Shown here piece after piece: positions 10,921 to 21,400 of a stretch of DNA of 64,000 nucleotides. The notes under the pieces were generated by a model, which saw only the letters and a list, made by a program, of their open reading frames with translations, did no database searches and was not told the origin of the DNA. The first letter of the stretch is position 1. Every line of letters starts with the position of its first letter. The stretch spans positions 9,889,254 through 9,953,253 of the forward strand of contig OX442415.1 of assembly GCA_949361645.1 (NCBI GenBank), written 5' to 3'. The position numbers were made by a program, and so were the translations under genes. Origin of the DNA: Spongilla lacustris (taxonomy: Eukaryota; Porifera; Demospongiae; Spongillida; Spongillidae).

Positions 10921-11875
10921 TCAACTTAGACTTGTCTCTGGCTGCAGCTTGTCTAAACAGTGAATCATATTTGAGGCAAGCAGCTGCTGAGTATGCTGTG
11001 AACAGATGGCATATTATGGCCTGGTATTTCACCAATTGAAGGGCCTCTCGAGGATGAGATTGGACACGCACAGCCAGGAATATATTCCAAGCCTCGAGCC
11101 AAGAAGCCAGGTCGTGAACCTGTCTCTTGGCTGGGCGTTGTCTTTTATTACCAGTACCCAGTCTCTCGCGCCCGCCAAACACCAACTCGTCATGCACAGG
11201 TAGTAATTTATCGAATTTGATGAACTTACCGAGCCTGATGCGACGTATGAGGTGCTTGGGCGGAGTAGCAGTGCACGCGACGAAGGGGGAGACTGCTGAT
11301 GGACCAGTGCTGCTGCTGCTGCTGCTGCTCGTGCTGCTAGAGGAACTCGATCGCGAGGACCTGCTGTGCGTTCGTCGATGACGCCGATGGCGGGAACGGG
11401 ACCGCGACGATGAAGAGCTGCTGTGGCGCCGTGAATGACGCTTTCGCTTGTGCCGATGGGTTTTTTCCCGAGATCGTTTGCTAACCGAGTGGCGCCTGCG
11501 AGGTCGTTCCGAGCTGACGGAGCGAGCCGTCGAAGCAGGGTGTGCCGCCTTGGTCCGCCTAGCGGGAACCACCACCGGCCTGATAGCGTCGGCGTGGCTG
11601 TGAGACTCTTCACCGGAGGAATGGGGGTCTCCAGAAGACGATGCTTCCTCGTTGTCGGGTAGTGCCTCGTTTTCAATACCACCTTGTTCGTCGCCGCTCC
11701 CCGAATCCGTAGCCATATCGCTGGGAAAGATGCCGTTTTCCAACATCCTATCAACCAGTGCCTTCTTTGAGCCCGAAGTGGTGAGGTTGGCCTGATTGAG
11801 ATAGAGGCGCAGGACCTCCACGGAGAGGCCCATTAGATGTGCTCGCGTCTGATCGGTCTCGTTAACAGAACTCAT
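10625..11875 (-). CDS. Gag-like ORF1 of the Ngaro element: SAP domain, SR-rich region, zinc motifs
   Basis: 416 residues, starting at an ATG exactly where repeat A1 ends. Residues about 12-50 (VEVLRLYLNQANLTTSGSKK then ALVDRMLENG) fit a SAP DNA-binding helix-turn-helix. Residues about 105-190 are rich in Arg/Ser/His like an SR splicing protein, with a serine run to about 195. The C-terminus has a CCCH-like motif (Cys-x7-Cys-x5-Cys-x3-His, CRKFNFDKCIKGFQCSFAH) and then CWNVGCGGDHSAKAC, another Cys/His knuckle. Such C-terminal zinc motifs are common in ORF1 of DIRS-like elements and bind nucleic acid. The SAP plus SR combination suggests a chromatin or nuclear-speckle tether for the RNP, which is inference. 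Confidence 0.85.
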   Translation of the reverse strand: MSSVNETDQTRAHLMGLSVEVLRLYLNQANLTTSGSKKALVDRMLENGIFPSDMATDSGSGDEQGGIENEALPDNEEASSSGDPHSSGEESHSHADAIRPVVVPARRTKAAHPASTARSVSSERPRRRHSVSKRSREKTHRHKRKRHSRRHSSSSSSRSRSRHRRHRRTHSRSSRSSSSSSTSSSSSSSTGPSAVSPFVACTATPPKHLIRRIRLGKFIKFDKLLPVHDELVFGGRERLGTGNKRQRPAKRQVHDLASWLEAWNIFLAVRVQSHPREALQLVKYQAIICHLFTAYSAAACLKYDSLFRQAAARDKSKLIAWDHLKEDILVWCATRQPFRPSKFQPAGQADSRVTGPPSTPSGRITHTSTGQEICRKFNFDKCIKGFQCSFAHKCWNVGCGGDHSAKACTRGAPPPG

Positions 11876-12134
11876 GACTACTTTGAGAAGTTCGTGCTAA
11901 CTGAACTGAGTGAAGCATGTTGTTGACGAACTTATATACAGGTATACCCCAGGGCAGGTCTATGCCTGTTTATGCAGGTCTACATGCATGTACATGCATG
12001 CCCAGGGCAGGCCTGTGCAGGTCAACATGCAGGCTTGTGCAAGTGGGTTGATACAGGATTGATGTGGTTTAACACCTTAGTGCATGAGGCTCTTGCTAAA
12101 TTCCCATTAAACACTGTTTCTACCAAACAGTACC
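11875..12134 (-). repeat. Ngaro split direct repeat A1 (5' terminus)
   Basis: 260-bp 5' terminal copy, identical by eye to A2 at 7384-7643. The promoter is expected here because transcription must start upstream of the gag ATG, but I cannot see a diagnostic core element. Confidence 0.88.
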
Positions 12135-12929
12135 CTCACCTTTGAAAATGTAGTGGTAAATGTTCAATAATAAGCAATCAATCCACAACTAAGTCTCCAA
12201 ACAGGAATACAGGATCTAGCAACCTCCAGACTTAACAGACCAGTAGTCACCAAACAGGAACAAATGAACCAGCAACCTCCAAACTGAACGAATCACCAAA
12301 CAGAGACACAGGAACCGCTGAACTGAACAAATAGTCATCATACACTGAGCAGGACGCAATTTGCCCACACGAATCAAGCTGTCCCAAATCCTTATCGCAA
12401 TTCAAAAAAGGTACTCTTTCAAACAAAATTTAAATGTCCTATGACAATACAAACAACCCCCCCACGCCCCCCTTTGGGCGCTAGTGAAAATGAGGAAATG
12501 AGGCACACCCATGCAATTTAAATAGCACCCCCACACACAACAGAGAAGGACCATGAGTGCTCTGCTACGATGGTCACTGAACAGAGTAACCAGGCAGAAC
12601 AGAGGAAGCAGTAGTCACTGTCAGTACAGGCTTTATAAAAACACGCACACACTCCACTGTTATATAGCCTAGCTAGCTGGCGTGGCACACATGCATGTAC
12701 CCACAAAACAGGCTTCCCGTCCCCAGACATACACAAACCCACACCCCAACATCCTAACCATGATGCAATAATAGCAAATAGCAATATAGCCTCATCCGAG
12801 CTAGCCTCACCAAGCTCTCAATCCACGACCAATTCTTCAAACAGGAACAGAGTAACCAGACAGGCAGTAGTCACTAACATAGTAGCTTTTAAATATTGCA
12901 CACATCACTTGACCACCCCCCCAAACACC
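12135..12929 (-). repeat. Decayed copies of the recurrent 5' module
   Basis: 12135-12260 continues the module cut by the Ngaro element (ACTAAGTCTCCAAACAGG, AGCAACCTCCAGA). CTGAGCAGGACGCAATTTG at 12344 matches 1564-1582, just upstream of exon A of the coiled-coil gene. 12690-12880 is another partial copy (CTAGCCTCACCAAGCTC, CTTCAAACAGGAACAG). No intact exon was found. Confidence 0.5.
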
Positions 12930-13450
12930 CCCACACCCTATCATCACCTATTTTATGTGGTTCTAAATAAAGCCTCATGGGAGCCTTACCTTAGGTATCA
13001 CAAGCTGAATGTTCCAAAACCAGGGACAGAATATACCAGTGGCACTAGTGGGAAAAGCACAGCAACCTCTAGAGCTAGAGTGAAAAAGAGAAAGTAGATT
13101 AATAAGTAAAAATTCTTTCCGACATAGAACGAAGATAGCCTAAAGTACGCTCGCTAGGGCAATATAAAATAATACACACACAAGTCAGCGTCAGCAGGGG
13201 ATAGTGCATTATAAGTCATTTAATAACCGGCGTACAGTACGTTCGCTTAGGGCCTTGCAAGTCAAATAAGCAAACCTCTTTGGCGGCGTAGTGTGTAGCT
13301 TCCCGTACGCGCTAGGCTAACTCCACAACAATAAAGCCACTTGTTTAAACATCACTTACACGAGTCTCACCTTACAAGTTCCAAATCACGTCACGTGCGG
13401 GAGATCAAATTTCCGGCCGTTGTCATGCGTTTACGTCACTTTAACGTAAC
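12930..13450 (-). promoter_or_regulatory. Recurrent 5' module, copy 2 (long form)
   Basis: On the minus strand this matches 41030-41605 on plus. Shared blocks include GGCCGGAAATTTGATCTCCC, TTGTTTAAACAAGTGGCTTT-like sequence, GCGTACGGGAAGCTAC, GTACTGTACGCCGGTTAT and TTTAGGCTATCTTCGTTCT. It is the inverted partner of the upstream region of the gene at 41640, with no downstream coding exon recognised. It is probably a promoter left behind by duplication. Confidence 0.5.
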
Positions 13451-13707
13451 TTAGCGGACACGTCATGCCCCCTCCCGTTATGGCTGGTATTCTGGTGGTG
13501 AAGCTTCGGTGATGAGAGTGCCTCTTTGCAAAAGGAGATAGTGTAGCGATGCTATATGGACATATATTTTTGGTGTATCTACGTATGCGTATAGGTGTTT
13601 GCAGCCCTATGGTAAATGTCTATTATTGCCCTTTTATAGCAGTCTGCTGATAATTATACAATTGCTGTGATTTGCTATAAGACTCACTCGGCAATAGCAC
13701 TACAGTT

Positions 13708-13942
13708 ACCTCACCTCCCTACCTCATGTCCCCTCACCTCACTACCTCATGTCCCCTCACCTCCCTACCTCATGTCCCCTCACCTCCCTACCTCATGTCC
13801 CCTCACCTCCCTACCTCATGTCCCCTCACCTCCCTACCTCATATCCCCTCACCTCATGTCCCCTCACCTCCCTACCTCATATCCCCTCACCTCATGTCCC
13901 CTCACCTCCCTACCTCATGTCCCCTCACCTCCCTACCTCAAG
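13708..13942. repeat. 23-bp C/T-rich minisatellite, about 10 copies
   Basis: CCCCTCACCTCCCTACCTCA plus TGT repeats every 23 bp, with two shortened units around 13845 and 13880. Frames are open because the unit lacks stops; this is not coding. Confidence 0.95.
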
Positions 13943-14395
13943 CTAAAACTGCAATTTATTTGTCAGTATTCATAAACAGATTTTTATGTGCTATCTTGTA
14001 ATTATACGTGACTGATATCAAATTGTTTGTACCTCAGTGACATGGCAACACTACGAAATAACATACCAGCATAATCTACATGTATATAAGATAGCATAAG
14101 GTGTGCGTGGTTTGGACATTTAAGCTTTTTGACAGAGTTTTATATGTATAATCGTCAGTTGGTGAAGCAATTCAAAATTCAATTCTTTAATTTTACGGAG
14201 GTGCATGCATGCAACAGGGACCAGTAACCCGGTCCCATTGGCCATTGGGATAACTAGTGCATTTCTGTATTACCGACGGTATCAATGTGTACGCGTTCAC
14301 ACCTTTAGTAACACTTGCGTCTTAATAGAATATTTATGTTTCTAGGTGTTTTACATCACTTCAGTCAGTAAAGTCAGACAGATGCACTATTCCCC

Positions 14396-14610
14396 GTCAC
14401 CACAGTGGTCTGTTGTGATGCTCACACCACAGTGGTCTGCTGTGATGTTCGCTGCACAGTGGTCTGCTGTGATGTTCACATCACAGTGGTCTGCTGTGAT
14501 GTTCACACCACAGTGGTCTGCTGTGATGTTCACTCCACAATGGTCTGCTGTGATGTTCGCTCTGCTGTGATGTTCACGTCTGCTGTGATGTTCACACCAC
14601 AGTGGTCTTA
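14396..14610. repeat. 27-bp minisatellite, copy 1
   Basis: CACAGTGGTCTGCTGTGATG plus TTCACAC recurs, with two shortened units at the end. The same unit occurs inverted at 40690-40755 and 46463-46572, next to the composite repeat modules. Confidence 0.9.
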
Positions 14611-14790
14611 GTAGTTTCATATACCCACAGGGTAGGAGTGTACATGTGCCAAATGGGAACCCAACACCACGCGCGGATCCTGGACCAGCTGGGGGTGTGA
14701 CCACGGCTTATAAGTATTCAAGAGCTTGGAGATGGATGCCATTCTTGTGAGTTACAAAGCACATCCAGTCAACCTGTGAGTAGTTAAGAC
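14611..14790 (+). repeat. Single ~175-bp unit at the left edge of module M1
   Basis: It contains CCCACAGGGTAGGAGTGTAC, CCAACACCACGCGCGGATCC, TGGACCAGCTGGGGGTGTGA and TTACAAAGCACATCCAGTCA. The same unit is tandem at 16130-17590, 35545-36240 (inverted) and 48960-49925. Confidence 0.85.
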
Positions 14791-16130
14791 TTTATACTTT
14801 ATGGAAGAAAGAGATACTTAGGGTTTAATCAATATCTCTTCGCGTTCTTCCTGGATGGCACCTTTGTGGTGTTGAATTCTTCCTGCTGGATTACATTTTG
14901 GCGCTCAATTAATGCAGCGTATTTTTTGGGACTCGTAGTGAGGCATGTTACCTTCTCCGTTGTACTTCCCGCGTTGGGTTTTTGTACTTTTGGTCCACAT
15001 TTAATTAAGCCATAGTCTTCCCCATCGTTTTCATGGTAACTTTGCCTGTTTCCAGGCTGAGCACCTTTCTAGCTGGGTTTAGGTTAGTTCAGCAGCTAGG
15101 CTGAACTCTTTCACATGGGTTGTACGAATGGCTACACGGATTAATCGCTCGAGCGTTTTTTTCTGCCGAAAAGGTAAAATAAATGCGAGAGGGTAAACGG
15201 ACGAGGCCTCAAAAAAAGCCTAGGAATCTGCTTGCAAAGATTAAGTGTCTTTGTTTTGGGTCTATGATTGAACAGTCAGAATATCGAAAACTCGGTATCT
15301 GATCGGATCGTTCATATGGATCAAGCACTTGGCGTGGTATCGATACGATCTACTCGATATGAGTTTAATTACTCGTGGGTGAAATGCCCGTCGATGTAGA
15401 AAAACGGTCGTGCCATTAGCAATGTGCCTGCAAAGAGAGATAATGCACCACATGAATAATTACGACGTTCACGTGATACACTGCCACAGCACAGCCCCAC
15501 CCTCCACAACTTTTCTTCTCTTCAACATCGTTGCGCGCACTTTTCATTTGTTTATGCAACTAATCATCGTAACCACCATGTACCAATGCAGATGCAGGAG
15601 CAAATACTGTAGAATCCAAAGTCAAGCCACGGCTACCAAGTCAATGCTTTAGAAAAACAAGCAAACAATAACCCGTCTCTTTCATGGAACGCTAATCATG
15701 CCATACCACGCCATCTGTAATAGCAGTTAGCGAGCTGCACGGATTTTAATAACAAACCGTACTGCGCACAAAGGCAGTCAACTTAAGCATCAAGGCAGCT
15801 TAGTACAGCACTGCAGCTACATTAGTGCATGTAGCCACGTAGAGCAGAACGTGCTTCATCAAAGGTACGCACATTAAAAAATGAATAAATGTAACATTCC
15901 TCACGCGGCGGGCGTCAGTAGCGCGCAGCTTAATAGACCACTTAAGGGCGAACGTAAACAAACATGGTGCAGTGTTGTATAAATTTGGTGTGAGCTGTTC
16001 CATATAGTCTCACAGTAAATCTGCACCTGTGCCACGTAGCGACCCTACACCACGCGTGGATCTGGAACACTGTACCAAATGCCGGGGGGACTATGGAGAT
16101 GGATGTCATTCTTGAGCACGCATAGTCAAC
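14791..16130 (+). repeat. 1.3-kb core of composite module M1
   Basis: It matches 47620-48960 almost base for base, and in inverted form part of it matches 36190-36865. Short frames are duplicated with it. On minus, a segment corresponding to about 15475-15620 reads YDDYLHKQMKSARNDVEEKK then CGGWGCAVAVYHVNVVII between an acceptor-like TTCTACAG and a donor-like CATGTGAGT (seen best at 36676-36835 on plus). This looks like an exon but has no family I can name with confidence. Confidence 0.75.
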
Positions 16131-17590
16131 CTGTGAGTAGTTTCATATACCCAAAGGGTAGGAGTGTACATGTGCCAACATATGGAACCCAACACCACGT
16201 GCGGATCCTGAACACTGGACCAGCTGGGGGTGTGACCACGGCTAATAAGTAGGCCTATTCAAGAGCTTGGAGACGGATGCCATTCTTGTGAGTTACAAAG
16301 CACATCCAGTCAACCTGTGAGTAGTTTCATATACCCACAGGGTAGGAGTGTACATGTGCCAAATGGGAACCCAACACCACGCACGGATCCTGGACCAGCT
16401 GGGGGTGTGACCACGGCTAATAAGTATTCAAGAGCTTGGAGATGCATGCCATTCTTGTGAGTTACAAAGCACATCCAGTCAACCTGTGAGTAGTTTCATA
16501 TACCCACAGGGTAGGAGTGTACATGTGCCAACTGGGAACCCAACACCACGCGCGGATCCTGGACCAGCTGGGGGTGTGAACACAGCTGCATGTAATACAT
16601 GTAGGTATTTAATAGATTGCAGATGGATACCATAATTGTGAGTTACAAAGCACATCCAGTCAACCTCTGAGTAGTTTCATATACCCACAGGGTAGGAGTG
16701 TACATGTGCCAAATGGGAACCCAACACCACGCGCAGATCCTGGACCAGCTGGGGGTGTGTCCATGGCTAATAAGTATTCAAGAGCTTGGAGATGCATGCC
16801 ATTCTTGTGAGTTACAAAGCACATCCAGTCAACCTGTGAGTAGTTTCATATACCCACAGGATAGGAGTGTACATGTGCCAACTGGGAACCCAACACCACG
16901 CGCGGATCCTGGACCAGCTGGGGGTGTGAACACAGCTGCATGTAATACATGTAAGTATTTAAGAGCTTGGAGATGGATGCCATTTGTGTGCGTTACAAAG
17001 CACATCCGTCAACCTCTGAGTAGTTTCATATACCCACAGGGTAGGGGTGTACATGTGCCAACTGGGAACCCAACACCACACGCGGATCCTGGACCAGCTG
17101 GGGGTGTGAACACAGCTGCATGTAATACATGTAAGTATTTAAGAGCTTGGAGATGGATGCCATTTGTGTGCGTTACAAAGCACATCCAGTCAACCTCTGA
17201 GTAGTTTCATATACCCACAGGGTAGGGGTGTACATGTGCCAACTGGGAACCCAACACCACGCGCGGATCCTGGACCAGCTGGGGGTGTGAACACAGCTGC
17301 ATGTGATACATGTAGGTATTTAATACATTGCAGATGGATACCATAATTGTGAGTTACAAAGCACATCCAGTCAACCTCTGAGTAGTTTCATATACATGTA
17401 CCCACAGGGTAGGAGTGTACATGTGCCAAATGGGAACCCAACACCACGCGCAGATCCTGGACCAGCTGGGGGTGTGTCCATGGCTAATAAGTATTCAAGA
17501 GCTTGGAGATGCATGCCATTCTTGTGAGTTACAAAGCACATCCAGTCAACCTGTGAGTAGTTTCATATACCCACAGGGTAGGAGTGTACA
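16131..17590 (+). repeat. Tandem array of the ~175-bp unit, about 8 copies (M1)
   Basis: GTAGGAGTGTACATGTGCC (or GTAGGGG...) recurs near 16160, 16341, 16512, 16691, 16862, 17042, 17222, 17408 and 17579, spaced about 170-186 bp. The frame reading RSVHVPTGNPTPRADPGPAG lies between a CCCACAG and a GGTGTGA in each unit, so a repeated exon is conceivable, but no start or partner exon supports it. Confidence 0.9.
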
Positions 17591-17996
17591 GCACAAGGGG
17601 AGTGTCACTAGTGCGCACAAGGGGAGTGTCTATGGTGCGCACAAGGGGAGTGTCACTAGTGCGCACAAGGGGAGTGTCTATGGTGCGCACAAGGGGAGTG
17701 TCTATGGTGCGCACAAGGGGAGTGTCTATGGTGCGCACAAGGGGAGTGTCTCTGGTGCGCACAAGGGGAGTGTCTACGGTGTGCACAAGGGGAGTGTCTC
17801 TGGTGCGCACAAGGGGCGTGTCACTAGTGCGCACAAAGGGAGTGTGTATGGTGCGCACAAGGGGAGTGTCACTAGTGCGCACAAGTGGAGTGTCACTAGT
17901 GCGCACAAGGGGAGTGTGTATGGTGCGCACAAGGGGAGTGTCTATGGTGCGCACAAGGGGAGTGTCACTAGTGCGCACAAGGGGAGTGTCTATAAA
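17590..17996 (+). repeat. 24-bp minisatellite, array A (about 17 units)
   Basis: The unit is GTGCGCACAAGGGGAGTGT plus a variable 5-mer (CACTA, CTATG, CTCTG, GTATG). It begins directly after a ~175-bp unit and ends at TATAAACATTTAATGG. Confidence 0.97.
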
Positions 17997-18348
17997 CATT
18001 TAATGGACAGGTGCTAAGGCCATTATGCATGCATGTGGCATAAGCATATTTATAAGACATGTACAGTAAAATTTGGGTAATGTGGTCACCTTGATCCACA
18101 TGCTATGGGGCACTGAGCTGATCCTGGGTGATCTGATCCCCAAGTGTAATGGTAGGAGGGGTGGATGTGGTGGTTGTAATGTTTACATGTATATGTAGGT
18201 AGAGGTAGGGGAACAGATGTTCTCCTCCCTCCCTCTTATCTATTCCCCTCATTTCTTTCTGTTCCCCTCCCTCCCTTTATCTGCGCCCCTCCCATTCTCC
18301 TCTCCTCATCCTCTGCCCCTCCCATGCTCCCTCAGCTGCAGTAGGCAG
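17997..18348. other. Spacer between arrays A and B, with C/T-rich tract
   Basis: Unique-looking sequence repeated inverted at 35043-35397. It includes a pyrimidine-rich run at about 18217-18335 just before the FN3-like exon, as expected for a long polypyrimidine tract at an acceptor. No other feature is seen. Confidence 0.6.
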
Positions 18349-18425
18349 GTACCCCTATTGCTGCCCATCAGGAGTATCGTGTCAAGGTCACTGCACACCT
18401 CTCCTCAATGATCAACAAAGAGACG
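18349..18425 (+). CDS. FN3-like exon of a receptor-type gene (plus copy)
   Basis: A 77-bp exon between AGGCAG and GTAGGT. After two bases it reads TPIAAHQEYRVKVTAHLSSM then INKET. The Y-R-V-K-V-T-A pattern fits strand F of a fibronectin type III domain. An identical-looking copy lies inverted at 34966-35042. Both are followed, in their own transcription direction, first by a 24-bp array and then by tyrosine-phosphatase exons, which suggests receptor protein tyrosine phosphatases with the arrays in introns. Transmembrane and membrane-proximal phosphatase exons are missing, so the gene is either incomplete in the assembly or a pseudogene. Confidence 0.5.
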
Positions 18426-18439
18426 GTAGGTCACATGCT

Positions 18440-21400
18440 GTGTCTCTGGTGCGCACAAGGAGTGTCATTGGTGCGCACAAGGGGAGTGTCACTAGTGTGC
18501 ACAAGGGGAGTGTCTCTGGTGTGCACAAGGGGAGTGTCACTAGTGCGCACAAGGGGAGTGTCACTGGTGCGCACAAGGGGAGTGTCATTGGTGCGCCCAA
18601 GGGGAGTGTCATTGGTGCGCACAAGGGGAGTGTCATTCGTGCGCACAAGGGGAGTGTCAATGGTACGCACAAGGGCAGTGTCACTAGTGCGCACAAGGGG
18701 AGTGTCTATGGTGTGCACAAGGGGAGTGTCTATGGTGCGCACAAGGGGAGTGTCTATGGTGCGCACAAGGGGAGTGTCACTAGTGCGCACAAAGGGAGTG
18801 TCTCTGGTGCGCACAAGGGGCGTGTCACTAGTGTGCACGGAGTGTCTATGGTGCGCACAAAGGGAGTGTCACTAGTGCGCACAAGGGGAGTGTACATGGT
18901 GTGCACAAGGGGAGTGTCTATGGTGCGCACAAGGGGAGTGTCACTAGTGCGCACAAGGGGAGTGTCACTAGTGCGCACAAGGGGAGTGTCTATGGTGTGC
19001 ACAAAGGGAGTGTCTCTGGTGCGCACAAGGGGAGTGTCACTAGTGTGCACAAGGGGAGTGTCACTAGTGCGCACAAGGGGCGTGTCACTAGTGCGCACAA
19101 AGGGAGTGTGTATGGTGCGCACAAGGGGAGTGTCTATGGTGCGCACAAGGGGAGTGTCACTAGTGCGCACAAGGGGAGTGTGTATGGTGCGCACAAGGGG
19201 AGTGTCTATGGTGCGCACAAGGGGAGTGTCTATGGTGCGCACAAGGGGAGTGTCACTAGTGCGCACAAGGGGAGTGTCTATGGTGTGCACAAGGGGAGTG
19301 TCTCTGGTGCGCACAAGGGGCGTGTCACTAGTGTGCACGGAGTGTCTATGGTGCGCACAAGGGGAGTGTCACTAGTGCGCACAAGGGGAGTGTATATGGT
19401 GTGCACAAGGGGAGTGTCTATGGTGCGCACAAGGGGAGTGTCACTAGTGCGCACAAGGGGAGTGGCTATGGTGTGCACAAGGGGAGTGTCACTATTGCGC
19501 ACAAGGGGAGTGTCTATGGTGTGCACAAAGGGAGTGTCTCTGGTGCGCACAAGGGGAGTGTCTATGGTGCGCACAAGGGGAGTGTCACTAGTGCGCACAA
19601 GGGGAGTGTCTATGGTGCGCACAAGGGGAGTGTCACTAGTGCGCACAAGGGGAGTGTCTATGGTGTGCACAAGGGGAGTGTCTCTGGTGCGCACAAGGGG
19701 CGTGTCACTAGTGTGCACGGAGTGTCTATGGTGCGCACAAGGGGAGTGTCACTAGTGCGCACAAGGGGAGTGTATATGGTGTGCACAAGGGGAGTGTCTA
19801 TGGTGCGCACAAGGGGAGTGTCACTAGTGCGCACAAGGGGAGTGGCTATGGTGTGCACAAGGGGAGTGTCACTATTGCGCACAAGGGGAGTGTCTATGGT
19901 GTGCACAAAGGGAGTGTCTCTGGTGCGCACAAGGGGAGTGTCTATGGTGCGCACAAGGGGAGTGTCACTAGTGCGCACAAGGGGAGTGTCTATGGTGCGC
20001 ACAAGGGGAGTGTCACTAGTGCGCACAAGGGGAGTGTATATGGTGTGCACAAGGGGAGTGTCTCTGGTGCGCAAAGGGGCGTGTCACTAGTGCGCACAAG
20101 GGGAGTGTCTATGGTGCGCACAAGGGGAGTGTCACTAGTGCGCACAAGGGGAGTGTCACTAGTGCGCACAAAGGGAGTGCCTATAGTGCGCACAAGGGGC
20201 GTGTCACTAGTGCGCACAAGGGGAGTGTCACTAGTAAGCACAAGGGGAGTGTCACTAGTGTGGAGTGTCACTAGTGCGCACAAAGGGAGTGTCACTAATG
20301 CGCACAAGGGGAGTGTCACTAGTGCGCACAAGTGGAGTGTCACTATTGCGCACAAGGGGAGTGTCATTGGTGTGCACAAGGGGAGTGTCATTGGTGTGCA
20401 CAAGGGGAGTATCACTAGTGTGCACAAGGGGAGTGTCACTATTGCGCACAAGGGGAGTGTCACTAGTGCGCACAAGGGGCGTGTCACTAGTGCGCACAAG
20501 GGGAGTGTCATTGGTGCGCACAAGGGGAGTGTCTATGGTGCGCACAAGGGGAGTGTCTCTGGTGCGCACAAGGGGAGTGTCTATGGTGTGCACAAGGGGA
20601 GTGTGTATGGTGCGCACAAGGAGAGTGTCACTAGTGCGCACAAGGGGAGTGTCTATGGTGCGCACAAGGGGAGTGTCACTAGTGCGCACAAGGGGAGTGT
20701 CTATGGTGCGCACAAGGGGAGTGTCTATGGTGCGCACAAGGGGAGTGTCTCTGGTGCGCACAAGGGGAGTGTCTATGGTGTGCACAAGGGGAGTGTCTCT
20801 GGTGCGCACAAGGGGCATGTCACTAGTGCGCACAAAGGGAGTGTGTATGGTGCGCACAAGCGGAGGTCACTAGTGCGCACAAGTGGAGTGTCTCTGGTGC
20901 GCACAAGGGGAGTTTCACTATTGCGCACAAGGGGAGTGTCTATGGTGCGCACAAGGGGAGTGTCTATGGTGTGCACAAGGTGAGTGTCACTAGTGCGCAC
21001 AAGGGGAGTGTCTATGGTGTGCACAAGGGGAGTGTCTCTGGTGCGCACAAGGGGCGTGTCACTAGTGTGCACGGAGTGTCTATGGTGCGCACAAGGGGAG
21101 TGTCACTAGTGCGCACAAGGGGAGTGTATATGGTGTGCACAAGGGGAGTGTCTATGGTGCGCACAAGGGGAGTGTCACTAGTGCGCACAAGGGGAGTGTC
21201 TATGGTGTGCACAAGGGGAGTGTCACTATTGCGCACAAGGGGAGTGTCTATGGTGTGCACAAAGGGAGTGTCGCTGGTGCGCACAAGAAGAGTGTCTATG
21301 GTGCGCACAAGGGGAGTGTCACTAGTGCGCACAAGGGGAGTGTCTATGGTGCGCACAAGGGGAGTGTCACTAGTGCGCACAAGGGGAGTGTATATGGTGT

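Larger units (their letters stand above)
6851..12134 (-). mobile_element. Complete Ngaro-type tyrosine-recombinase (DIRS order) retrotransposon
   Basis: Reading the minus strand, the order is A1 (12134-11875), gag-like ORF, RT/RNase H, tyrosine recombinase, B1 (7986-7643), A2 (7643-7384), about 190 bp of other sequence, B2 (7194-6851). This is the split-direct-repeat layout (A1-ORFs-B1-A2-B2) known for Ngaro elements, which move through a circular intermediate joined by the recombinase and leave no target duplication. By eye the two A copies (260 bp) and the two B copies (344 bp) are identical, and all three ORFs are open, so the element looks young and possibly active. It interrupts an older 5' module: CTATTTTATGTGGTTCTA on the left and CTCACC...ACTAAGTCTCCAAACAGG on the right join up as in the uninterrupted copies. 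Confidence 0.9.

Noticed and set aside
13667..14001. Pro/Leu/Ser-rich plus-strand frames
   Set aside because: Translation of the 23-bp C/T minisatellite.
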